A stretch of 64,000 nucleotides of DNA from Bifidobacterium felsineum (GTDB lineage Bacteria > Actinomycetota > Actinomycetes > Actinomycetales > Bifidobacteriaceae). Positions 29,424 to 37,415 of this stretch are shown here, piece by piece. A model generated the notes under the pieces. The model did not search any database. It was not told the origin of the DNA and worked only from the letters and a program-made list of their open reading frames with translations. Every line of letters begins with the position of its first letter. Position 1 is the first letter of the stretch. The position numbers were made by a program, and so were the translations under genes. The stretch is taken from the NCBI RefSeq assembly GCF_002802915.1, contig NZ_PEBJ01000003.1:1-64000 (forward strand), in the 5' to 3' direction.

Positions 29424-29625
29424 CATACCAACTCTCGTCTTTGCCCCACTGACCGCTACTCAATGGGGCGGCTCCACGGTAAACCCGTGGTTTTGCTTCA
29501 CTGACAGCCTCCCAGTGAAGCATTTCCAATATCTGGCCTTCAACTTACCCCACTGGACGTAACTCAGCGGAGCATAATCGCGAGTCAAACAAACAAACGC
29601 CCCACTAACCATCCTTCCACCTTGC
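29391..29625. repeat. 52-bp-period hairpin array (27-nt palindrome, 25-nt spacer)
   Basis: 27-nt palindromes start at 29391, 29443, 29495 and 29547, with a decayed fifth at 29599. The 25-nt spacers share no evident similarity. Arms: GCCCTGCTGA/TCAGCAGGGC; GCCCCACTGA/TCAATGGGGC; GCTTCACTG/CAGTGAAGC; CCCCACTG with CAGCGGAG. Columns 2, 7-9, 13, 19-20 and 26-27 are invariant. The arms change together: C-G pairs in some units are T-A in unit 2. The first unit doubles as the GH32 terminator. The spacer after unit 1 holds its own small hairpin (CCACGG/CCGTGG plus TTTT). No cas genes are near. Confidence 0.75.
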
Positions 29626-29648
29626 CTTCCAAGCGTGCGGCTATACTG

Positions 29649-29826
29649 GGAGCCGTTCGCGCGGTTGGTGGCAGCAACCGTGCCCACATCAGTTGAATAA
29701 CACCCACTCAACGCTTCCATCAATGCGTGAGTCATCTGGGTGTATGGTTTGATGTCTCGCGCGGGCTCCTCACCTTCCCACGCATGAGCATCAGGCCGAA
29801 AGCGCATATGCGCAGAAAGCAAGGTG
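29649..29826 (+). ncRNA. Structured 5' leader of the ThiY-like gene (candidate riboregulator)
   Basis: A closing helix pairs GGAGCC...CGCGCG (29649-29663) with CGCGCG-GGCTCC (29758-29769). Inside lie GGTTG/CAACC (29663-29679) and a long arm of ACATCA/TGATGT, ACACCCA/TGGGTGT and ACTCaACGC/GCGTGAGT (29686-29755). Downstream, CACCTT (29771-29776) can pair with AAGGTG (29821-29826), the probable ribosome site; a GCGCATATGCGC palindrome lies between. This looks like aptamer plus expression platform, but I see no TPP-riboswitch blocks. A TATACT at 29642-29647 would be too close to be its -10, so the transcription start must be mapped. Confidence 0.55.
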
Positions 29827-29835
29827 AAAGAGAAG

Positions 29836-30894
29836 ATGATGAATATCAAGAAGGGCCTGACCACGTTCGCGGCCGCAGCCGGAGCGCTTGCCCTGTCCCT
29901 GACCATGGCTGCATGCGGCAGCACCAATTCCTCCGATTCCAGCAACTCCAGCACGCCTACTGTGTCGTTCATGCTGGATTGGACGCCGAACACCAACCAC
30001 ATCGGACTGTACGTAGCTCAGAAGCTTGGATATTACAAGGATGCCGGCGTCAATGTGAAGATTCTGCCGACCGCTCAGGCCGGCGCGGAAACTAGCGTCG
30101 AGAACGGCGTGGCCAACGTGGGCTTCACCACGCTGAGCAATGTGGCCGCATTCAATTCCCAAGGTGCCAAGTTGAAGTTCGTCTTCGATCTGACCCAAAA
30201 GCCGGTGGCCCGTTGGTGTGCATTGGCCTCCCGCACCGACATCAAGACCCCGAAGGATCTTTCCGGCAAGACGTTCGTGAGCTTCGGGTCGGCCGAGCAG
30301 ACCGCCGTGGTGCAGCAGATGATCAAGTACGCTGGCGGCACGGGCGAAATCAAGACCGCCACCGCCGGTACCAACACCTTCGAAACCTTGACCTCCGGCA
30401 AGGGTGATTTCGGTGGCTTCTACGTGACTTGGGAGGGCGTGGAAAGCGAACTCAACGGCCCGGCCCTGAACTGCTTCGTAGCTTCCGACTGGGGTGTTCC
30501 GGGCAATCCGGATCAGCTCGGTTTCGCCGTCAATGACTCCTGGCTGAAGGATTCCGAGAACGCCGACGCCCTGAAGAAATTCATCTCCGCAACCAAGAAG
30601 GGCTACGACTACGCTCTGGCCAACCCGGACAAAGCCGCGGACATTCTGGTGGCTCAGGCCAAGGAGGCCCAGCTCGATTCCAAGCTGACCCGCACCTCCA
30701 TGGAGGAGATCGCCAAGAACGGTTACTGGACCACTGACGACGCCAAGAACCTGCCCGGTACCGTGAACTTCGATGATGCCCAGCCGTATCTGGACTTCCA
30801 GTACAAGGCAGGCACCTACAAGGACAAGGACGGCAAGAATCCGGCCGAAGCCCCGCAGGCCAAGGAACTCGCCACCAACGATTACGTGGCCTGA
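29836..30894 (+). CDS. thiY: NMT1/ThiY-like ABC transporter substrate-binding lipoprotein
   Basis: About 352 residues. The signal peptide ends in the lipobox LTMAAC, so it is a membrane-anchored lipoprotein. The NMT1/THI5 domain follows (VSFMLDWTPNTNHIGLYVAQKLGYYKDAG). In this family that domain binds pyrimidine precursors of thiamine such as HMP or formylaminopyrimidine. Start at ATG 29836, nine bases after AAGGTG; an adjacent ATG (29839) is possible. The permease gene follows. The presence of a thi operon 7 kb upstream supports the assignment, but riboflavin, taurine or other NMT1-type ligands cannot be excluded. Confidence 0.82.
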   Translation: MMNIKKGLTTFAAAAGALALSLTMAACGSTNSSDSSNSSTPTVSFMLDWTPNTNHIGLYVAQKLGYYKDAGVNVKILPTAQAGAETSVENGVANVGFTTLSNVAAFNSQGAKLKFVFDLTQKPVARWCALASRTDIKTPKDLSGKTFVSFGSAEQTAVVQQMIKYAGGTGEIKTATAGTNTFETLTSGKGDFGGFYVTWEGVESELNGPALNCFVASDWGVPGNPDQLGFAVNDSWLKDSENADALKKFISATKKGYDYALANPDKAADILVAQAKEAQLDSKLTRTSMEEIAKNGYWTTDDAKNLPGTVNFDDAQPYLDFQYKAGTYKDKDGKNPAEAPQAKELATNDYVA

Positions 30895-30963
30895 ACCTCC
30901 TTACAACTTCCTCAGTCTCACTTTATGAGCCAGCTCCCCCCATGAGATGGGAGTCACGAGGAT

Positions 30964-31003
30964 AAACGGCTCCCTCCATGTCAGGCATGTCAGGGAGCCG
31001 TTT
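30964..31003 (+). terminator. Strong hairpin between binding protein and permease genes
   Basis: AAACGGCTCCCT / AGGGAGCCGTTT form a perfect 12-bp stem with a 16-nt loop and no T-tract. It probably reduces, rather than abolishes, expression of the permease relative to the binding protein. Confidence 0.6.
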
Positions 31004-31032
31004 GAGTTCTACAACGCTAGAGAAGTCATCTT

Positions 31033-31809
31033 ATGAAGCAACTGAAATCTTGGCTTGCTAGGATTGCGCCGCCGGCAATCACTATTGGCGGATTACTGGT
31101 GATTTGGGAAATCGCCGTTCAAGCGGGGCATATTTCCGAACGCGTGCTCGCCTCCCCCACCCAGATCGTGGCCTCGATGGTTGATACCTGGCCTGATTTG
31201 ATGACGGCTGCCGCCATCACCACCTATGAAGGACTCACTGGTTTTAGCATCGCCATCATTGCCGGCGTGCTTATCGGCATTGGCTTATATGTGTCCAAAA
31301 CGATGTATCGTGCGTTCTACCCTCTGTTGGCAGCAGCCCAGACAATTCCGCTGATTACTGTGGCCCCGCTCTTCATGATCTGGTTCGGCTTCGAACCATT
31401 GGGCAAGATCGTAATCGTTGCCGTCTTCGGGGTGTTTCCCATCGCAGTGCAGACCGCACGCGGTCTCACTGCGGTACCGGGATTCTATGAGGATGTGGCG
31501 TTGACCTGCGGTGCGACCCGCATATGGACGCTCTTCCATGTCAAGCTACGCGTGGCCGCACGCCAGATCTTCGGCGGCATTCGCATTTCCGCCGCCTATA
31601 TTTTCGGCACCGCAGCCACCGCGGAATATTTGGGTGCCATGAACGGCTTGGGCATCTGGCTGCAAGCCGCCTTCAACTCGTTCCGCACGCCACTGATCTT
31701 CTCCGCCACAGTGGTCGTCATCGCCGAAACCGCAATCCTCTTGGGCCTTATCTCCCTGGTCGAATGGATTACCCTCGGCAACGGCAAAGACGAGGACTTG
31801 GATCAGTAG
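31033..31809 (+). CDS. thiX: ABC transporter permease (ThiX/SsuC-like)
   Basis: 258 residues with about six membrane segments. The cytoplasmic EAA loop is visible (YEDVALTCGATRIWTLFHVKLRVAARQIFGG), as in BPD-type inner membrane permeases. It follows the ThiY-like gene by about 140 bp and is its likely partner. No ATPase gene lies next to it; the next gene is uppS on the other strand. The pair must use an ATPase encoded elsewhere. Confidence 0.88.
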   Translation: MKQLKSWLARIAPPAITIGGLLVIWEIAVQAGHISERVLASPTQIVASMVDTWPDLMTAAAITTYEGLTGFSIAIIAGVLIGIGLYVSKTMYRAFYPLLAAAQTIPLITVAPLFMIWFGFEPLGKIVIVAVFGVFPIAVQTARGLTAVPGFYEDVALTCGATRIWTLFHVKLRVAARQIFGGIRISAAYIFGTAATAEYLGAMNGLGIWLQAAFNSFRTPLIFSATVVVIAETAILLGLISLVEWITLGNGKDEDLDQ

Positions 31810-31830
31810 AAAAACGGCACCACAGCTAGG

Positions 31831-31954
31831 CGGCTGGTGGGATGTGCATTGTTCGACACACTCAAGGCCGTTTGGCCTCGCTCCGGCTTGTGCTCGCAGA
31901 GCTTAGCACACGCCTGCGCTGCTCACAGTCGAACAATGCACATCCCACCAGCCG
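31831..31954. repeat. 27-bp perfect inverted repeat with 70-nt loop
   Basis: The left arm (31831-31857) begins CGGCTGGTGGGATGTGCATT and ends GTTCGAC. The right arm (31928-31954) is its exact complement. The loop contains small hairpins (TGTGCT/AGCACA). There is no T-tract and no target-site duplication. It may be a hairpin ncRNA, a MITE-like element or a convergent terminator between thiX and uppS. Confidence 0.8.
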
Positions 31955-31997
31955 TCGGCCAATAGATTCACTTTTTCACGCCTCCAGCAATTACTGA

Positions 31998-32089
31998 CTG
32001 CCTTCGGCAGACTCAACATCACCTCACTGGGCACTATCGTGCCCAGCTCGGCGGCGTGAGTGAACAATCCACTGGACTGTTCACTTTTT
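31998..32089 (+). terminator. Hairpin cluster ending with a T-rich terminator
   Basis: Three hairpins: CTGCC/GGCAG (31998-32010), CTGGGCAC/GTGCCCAG (32027-32046) and AGTGAACA/TGTTCACT (32059-32085), the last followed by TTTTC. The last stem overlaps the uppS stop codon. It should terminate rightward transcription from thiX. Confidence 0.65.
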
Positions 32090-32878
32090 CACACCACCAA
32101 ATCGGCGATCACGATGGATGTAGTCGTCGATGGCACGCCAGAGGACTTCACGGCCGCAATCCGGGAAGAGCTCCGGCACAAAATCAAGTTCGGCGTATGC
32201 AGCCTCCCACGGCAGGAAGTTCGATGTACGCTGCTCGCCGGAGGTGCGAATCACCAGATCACAATCGGGAATATCCGGGTTGTAGAGGTGGTCGGCAATC
32301 ATCTTTTCGGTGACACGATCGCCGGAGATCTTGCCATCACGCACTTCCTTGGCGATTGCGGCGCAGGCGTCGGCGATCTCCGCACGGCCACCATAATTGA
32401 TGCAGAACACCACATCGATGACCTTGTTGTTCTTCGTGCGTTCCATCGCCATTTCAAGCTCGTCGATCACCGACTTCCACAGCTTCGGGCGACGCCCGGA
32501 CCAGCGCACGCGCACACCCCACTCATCCATCTGTGCCACGCGGCGGTGGATGATCTCACGGGAGAAGCCCATCAGGAAACGTACTTCCTGAGGCGAACGC
32601 TTCCAATTCTCAGTGGAGAACGTATATAGACTCAGGTAACGCACACCGGCCTCGATGGCACCGGCGATAGTGTCGAACACCACCGGTTCCGCGGCCTGAT
32701 GGCCGTTGGTACGAATCATGCCACGCTGCTTGGCCCAGCGGCCATTGCCGTCCATAATCACACCCACATGACGGGGTACTTTGTTCTTCGGGAAATCAGG
32801 AATACGGGACGGGTCGCTGAACGGAGCAGCGGGAATGTCCAATGACGTGTAATCAACGTTCTCAAAAGCCATACTCAT
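32081..32878 (-). CDS. uppS: Isoprenyl transferase (undecaprenyl diphosphate synthase)
   Basis: About 265 residues. It adds isopentenyl units in cis to make the C55 (or shorter) lipid carrier for peptidoglycan and other wall polymers. GVIMDGNGRWAKQRG places the catalytic Asp at 43. LSLYTFSTENWKRSPQEV and DLVIRTSGEQRTSNFLPW are conserved. The ATG at 32878 overlaps the recO stop by four bases (ATGA), showing translational coupling, so longer starts are unlikely. Confidence 0.96.
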   Translation of the reverse strand: MSMAFENVDYTSLDIPAAPFSDPSRIPDFPKNKVPRHVGVIMDGNGRWAKQRGMIRTNGHQAAEPVVFDTIAGAIEAGVRYLSLYTFSTENWKRSPQEVRFLMGFSREIIHRRVAQMDEWGVRVRWSGRRPKLWKSVIDELEMAMERTKNNKVIDVVFCINYGGRAEIADACAAIAKEVRDGKISGDRVTEKMIADHLYNPDIPDCDLVIRTSGEQRTSNFLPWEAAYAELDFVPELFPDCGREVLWRAIDDYIHRDRRFGGVKK

Positions 32879-33594
32879 GAATCTATCAAGCGCAGCGAAC
32901 GAATCGGGCGTTCCAAGTAATACTCCGCCCAATCTTCAACCAACTCTTGCGTGGCACGCTGAAGCGGCGTGCCATCGAGCACCGTCCAATTGCCTTGGAT
33001 CAGCGCCTGGAATTCCTGCAATACTCTCGGCGGGATTCGCCGCGCATCGGTGGTGTGATCCGCCTCGCACATCACTCCACCGGAGGCGACGGAAAAGTAG
33101 GCTCCCATGTGCTGCCCACATACCACGCAGGTTCCCATGCGCGGCGTCCATCCGGCCAAGGCCAAGGCGCGCATCACATACGACCCGCTGATCGCTTGGG
33201 GTGCATGCGCATGCTTGGCCAATGCATTCAACGCACCGATAAGCAATTGATATTGCGCCGGCACACACTCATGCTCCGAACTGGCGAGCTTATCAATGGT
33301 TTCCACGATGACGTTAGCCGCTTCATATGCCTCGTAGTCAACGGCGATGGCGGTACCGTAGGAGGCTACGGAGTCGGCCTGTGAGACCACATCCAGCGAC
33401 CGCCCTTCGGCTATCAGCAGATCGGCGCGCATGAACGGCTCAAGGCGCGCACCAAATCGTGATTTAGTTCGACGTATGCCTTTGGCCACCGCGCGAATCT
33501 TCCCATGGCCACGGGTCAGAATGGTGATGATGCGGTCGGCTTCACCGAGTTTGGCGGTGCGCAAAATCACACCCTCATCTCGGTATAACGCCAT
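32875..33594 (-). CDS. recO: DNA repair protein RecO
   Basis: About 239 residues. The N-terminal OB fold starts MALYRDEGVILRTAKLGEADRI. A zinc-finger-like set, Cys156, Cys159, Cys176 and His180 (CVVCG, then VMCEADH), follows. RecO loads RecA on gapped DNA with RecR. I chose the ATG at 33594 because GGGGGAG lies nine bases upstream; the 33630 start adds 12 atypical residues. Coupled to uppS by a four-base overlap. Confidence 0.94.
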   Translation of the reverse strand: MALYRDEGVILRTAKLGEADRIITILTRGHGKIRAVAKGIRRTKSRFGARLEPFMRADLLIAEGRSLDVVSQADSVASYGTAIAVDYEAYEAANVIVETIDKLASSEHECVPAQYQLLIGALNALAKHAHAPQAISGSYVMRALALAGWTPRMGTCVVCGQHMGAYFSVASGGVMCEADHTTDARRIPPRVLQEFQALIQGNWTVLDGTPLQRATQELVEDWAEYYLERPIRSLRLIDS

Positions 33595-33656
33595 AACGTT
33601 TACTCCCCCATCATCATTGTGTAGCGCCATCCATCATAGCGAATGGCACTGCATGA

Positions 33657-36600
33657 CTAGAGGATGTTCATGGCAGTGATAATCGTGGTAACAGTCATGG
33701 CCACGGTGATCAGCCAATCCAGCCATTTTGGCAAATCAATCTGCGCACCGTCCAACGGATCGACCGGTGTCAATGCCGAGCCGATCACCACCAATGCGGT
33801 CGCAGAGGCCATGCGAATCGTCGGCACGGAAGTCACCATCGCGACCACGCACATGGCGATAGTCGCTACACCGAGCACACCCATGCCCCATCGGCCCTTA
33901 TGACAGGCCGTTTCCTTACCATCAACCGATGCGTCAATCGGCGAGGGTGGCGCGAAGCCCAACTGGAACGGCGTAAGCACCACGGTAATTACCGAAGCAG
34001 GCCAGAACGAGCGATGATGATCGATATGATCTCGGTTCTTGCCCACCCATGCCGCCGTGATAGCCGGCATGAGTAGCAACGCCAGCGAAATCACACCGGC
34101 AAGCACATATTCGGCGACTGACGAAGCACCACTGATCCAGATCAAAGATACGAACGACACAACCATGGTCAGTAACGGTCCGCTGATGATTCTTACGGCA
34201 AGTGATGCGCTGGGTTGCGGCACGGAATCCGTAGTAACAGGAGCTGAGGCTGAAGATCCATCTGCTGCTACGGCTCGTTTCGCATTCATACCGCCAAGTG
34301 GGCGCAACAACGCCATGATGCGTTTGCGAATCTTATCCAGCAGAGGCGTCACATCCTCACTCACCTTGCCGGTAATCCAATCGCCGGCAAGAGCCATGAT
34401 GATACGCCCCAGAACCAGCAATCCCAAGCTTGCGGTCAACATGCGCGGCGCGGAGCGAAGATTCTCGGCAAGCTGGAGGTTCTCGGGAATCGCCTTGGAC
34501 ACGTCAATCTTTGTACTGTATGTATTGTCGTCAAAGACGAATTCCCTATCGGCATTCTTCAATTCCGAGTCAAGGCTGCCCGCTTTGCCGAAAGCGCCTT
34601 GCGAACGCAGGAACGACACGGGACTCGCATGCCTGGATTCGGCAACACCCAAATTGAACCAGCCCAATGAGTAATCCGGCTTGGCGGCCACAGCCCGTTC
34701 GAACGAGTTGATGGCCGTGTCGATATCGTTTTGCCGCGCTTGCAATACGCCAAGGTTGTTCCACGAGGAGAACAGCGAATCGTTGGATTGCAAGGCATCG
34801 CGATAGTTCTCCATCAACTCGTCGGTATTGGTGATGGATTGCTTTTGCGAGGATTGATCATCGTTCTTTTCGCCGGCCTCTGCGCTGGTATCGGAGGATC
34901 CGGATGAACCGGTATCCGAAGCATCAGCCGATTCACTCGATGATGAACCGGATTCCTCCGCCAAGGCACGTTTGGCGTCGGCGAGCGCCTCCTGATACAG
35001 CGGACTCTTGGGATCATAGACCAATGCTTTGGTGGCCCAGACTTCCGCAGCCTGATAATGGCCAGCCGCGAACGCCGATACGGATGCAAGTTGTTCCAAA
35101 GCGCCTCGCACCGCCTTCTTTACGGAATCGGCATCTGCAGCATCGCGTAACGGAACCGCTTGCGTGGCCAGATCAAACGCCTCATCGTATTGCTTCTGGT
35201 CGTAATAGTTCTGGGCTTGTTCCTGTTTGATGTATGCCTGTTCGGCTGTACGCTCGTTCTCCATGAAATTGTCGGTCGTGGGGGACGCCAAAGCTGCAGC
35301 GCAAACGCCAATCAATGACTCGGCATCCACCGCCGCGACGCGCGCGTCAGCCACATTGCCGGCCATACGCAATGCCGTGGCCTGACGGAGTTTCGCCCAC
35401 GCGGGGCTGGTCGCCGCCCCACTGAAACTATAGCAATTGGATTGATAGCCTTCCGCCGCTTGTTCAAATTGCTTCGCGGCGCCGGCATAGTCCTCATCGA
35501 GGAAGAGAATCTCACCCAAACGATCATTGAGCATTGCCGCCGAAACACTGGTGGACTGCTCCAGAGTTTCCTTGGCCTTATCCCGCTGGCCATAATATCG
35601 CCAGAGATTCTGCATCATGTCCACCAATGCGATGGTGGCATCACCAAACGGTCCTTCAGGTGCCGTGTTGCTGCCGCTATATACCGCGAGGCAAAGTTTG
35701 CTGGACGAGTAGTCGCCACCTGGGCAATATTGTTTGGCGGTGCTATATTCACCGGCCATAAGCAGGTAGATGATGTAGTTTTCCGGCGCACGAGAGAGCT
35801 TCGGCAATCTCCAAGAGCCGTCTCGGGCCAACTGATACTGAGCATCCACGGCATCGTTCTCGTCGGAGTTCAGTGTTACATCCGCAATATCGCGGTACTC
35901 GGGCATATAGGTGAAATCCTGCAAGACGCCAGGAGCCCCGCAGTTCGGGGACAGCATGACATCACGAACGTTGTCCGTCTGGGTAACAGGCCATCCCAGC
36001 CCATTCGCGATTTCCGTTCGCACGGTATTGCTCTGTTCTTTGCCATAGGTAGACATAAACTTGGCTTCGATTTTTGCTGCCTGGCTGAATTTTCCGGTAT
36101 GTGCCAGAGCATCCGCATATACGCTGCGAGTCGCATCCACGGCCAGAGCCTTATCGTTGCCGTCGAGTAGTTTCACCGCCCTCTCGTATTCTCCGGCGTT
36201 GGAGTATGCAGTGGCTAGAGAGCTTTCGATCTGCGGCAGCGTAGAAAGCTTCTGCGCATTCTCATACGCGGCGATGGCGTTCTTGCGCAAATATTGAATG
36301 AAGAAATTGCCATAACCTTCTGGACTAATGTCATCCGCCACCGCGGTATAGACATCGCCTGCCACTGTATATGCGGCAGGTATTGTATTGTGATTCTTCA
36401 TCAGGGTATCGAGCTGCTTGTCGATTTCATCCCATTGCCTATTGTTAGCCAGAACGCCATACCCAACCGTGTCATCTGTTGCGCAACCTTGCTGCGACAT
36501 GGACATTATGTATTGGATTTTTGCCACTGCAGGTGTGGCATCATCGCCGCACAACGTGGCTGCTTTATCGTACGCACTGATGACATCCGCTCCATGCGAG

Positions 36601-37310
36601 GGATAGAACAGATCCAATACTTTAGCGGATTGCAGCTGCACATCACAGGTATTGAACACGCGCGGAGCCTCATAGGCCAGTGATACGGCGATGACCATGT
36701 AGTCGGCGTTGGCCATGCCATAGCCTGGCAAGTCGCTGTGTTTATCTGCGTTATATGGAAGGTTTGCCCGATAGTCACCGAACGATGCCAGAAGTCCCAT
36801 CAAATTGACTACGTCATCGGTTTTCTTGGCATCCATTGTCTGCAATGCATTAGCTATTTGCGATTGAGCAGCAGCATTGATGGATCGCAAATACCCGCCT
36901 GTCGAATTTTGCTGGTACGCAGTTGTGACCGTGGAGTCCCAATCATCGCCAAACACCGCTTTGCCGGCATCATCTACGGCCTGAGCATTCTTGTCTTTCA
37001 CCGCCTGCGTTGCCTTATCATCGAGCAGCGGCAATGGTCGGGTGCCCATGCCATTGATTTTCTTGGTGCCCTTAGGAACGGCAGTAATCTGTTGAGCATT
37101 GAATACGGAGGCATCAGGAATCGATTGTTCGGCATACATCCGTGCACCAAACGGAAACGCCAAACTGAGCGCCACAATGAGAGCAATCGCAATGGTGAGC
37201 AAGAGACGGCACAACGGCCAAATTCGTGATGTGGCAATGTCCCTTGAAGGTCTACCAGAGGTATTGCCGAACGATTGAGATACAGGTTGCTTGGAATTCG
37301 GGGACGACAT
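33657..37310 (-). CDS. Large TPR-containing multi-pass membrane protein
   Basis: 1217 residues. One N-terminal membrane segment (about 30-56, LLLTIAIALIVALSLAFPFG) is followed by a long, probably extracytoplasmic region with TPR-like helices (SLATAYSNAGEYERAVKLLDG; NDIDTAINSFERAVAAKPDYSLGWFNLGVA). A Ser/Asp/Glu-rich linker lies near residues 780-830. About five membrane segments fill the C-terminal third, ending in TPVDPLDGAQIDLPKWLDW and a final helix. The DPLDG resembles the PLDG end of M50 site-2 proteases, but I see no HExxH. No specific function is recognised. It lies next to a membrane hydrolase gene. Confidence 0.8.
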   Translation of the reverse strand: MSSPNSKQPVSQSFGNTSGRPSRDIATSRIWPLCRLLLTIAIALIVALSLAFPFGARMYAEQSIPDASVFNAQQITAVPKGTKKINGMGTRPLPLLDDKATQAVKDKNAQAVDDAGKAVFGDDWDSTVTTAYQQNSTGGYLRSINAAAQSQIANALQTMDAKKTDDVVNLMGLLASFGDYRANLPYNADKHSDLPGYGMANADYMVIAVSLAYEAPRVFNTCDVQLQSAKVLDLFYPSHGADVISAYDKAATLCGDDATPAVAKIQYIMSMSQQGCATDDTVGYGVLANNRQWDEIDKQLDTLMKNHNTIPAAYTVAGDVYTAVADDISPEGYGNFFIQYLRKNAIAAYENAQKLSTLPQIESSLATAYSNAGEYERAVKLLDGNDKALAVDATRSVYADALAHTGKFSQAAKIEAKFMSTYGKEQSNTVRTEIANGLGWPVTQTDNVRDVMLSPNCGAPGVLQDFTYMPEYRDIADVTLNSDENDAVDAQYQLARDGSWRLPKLSRAPENYIIYLLMAGEYSTAKQYCPGGDYSSSKLCLAVYSGSNTAPEGPFGDATIALVDMMQNLWRYYGQRDKAKETLEQSTSVSAAMLNDRLGEILFLDEDYAGAAKQFEQAAEGYQSNCYSFSGAATSPAWAKLRQATALRMAGNVADARVAAVDAESLIGVCAAALASPTTDNFMENERTAEQAYIKQEQAQNYYDQKQYDEAFDLATQAVPLRDAADADSVKKAVRGALEQLASVSAFAAGHYQAAEVWATKALVYDPKSPLYQEALADAKRALAEESGSSSSESADASDTGSSGSSDTSAEAGEKNDDQSSQKQSITNTDELMENYRDALQSNDSLFSSWNNLGVLQARQNDIDTAINSFERAVAAKPDYSLGWFNLGVAESRHASPVSFLRSQGAFGKAGSLDSELKNADREFVFDDNTYSTKIDVSKAIPENLQLAENLRSAPRMLTASLGLLVLGRIIMALAGDWITGKVSEDVTPLLDKIRKRIMALLRPLGGMNAKRAVAADGSSASAPVTTDSVPQPSASLAVRIISGPLLTMVVSFVSLIWISGASSVAEYVLAGVISLALLLMPAITAAWVGKNRDHIDHHRSFWPASVITVVLTPFQLGFAPPSPIDASVDGKETACHKGRWGMGVLGVATIAMCVVAMVTSVPTIRMASATALVVIGSALTPVDPLDGAQIDLPKWLDWLITVAMTVTTIITAMNIL

Positions 37311-37415
37311 GGGAGGCTTCTTTCCCTGATGCGAATCACCCCATGCATAACCACATTGTCATGCGACGATTCGATTGATCTTCTCGATTCCCCAGTTTAT
37401 CAGTCATCAGTAAAT

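Noticed and set aside
29391..29625. CRISPR array interpretation of the 52-bp hairpin array
   Set aside because: Repeats are not identical but covary, units number only four to five, and there are no cas genes; kept as a structured repeat.
29649..29826. TPP riboswitch upstream of the ThiY-like gene
   Set aside because: The CTGAGA, ACCTGA and CGTAGGGA blocks are absent, unlike the clear TPP element at 17865-17956.
33657..37310. M50 site-2 protease call for the TPR protein
   Set aside because: Only a DPLDG resemblance; no HExxH motif is present.
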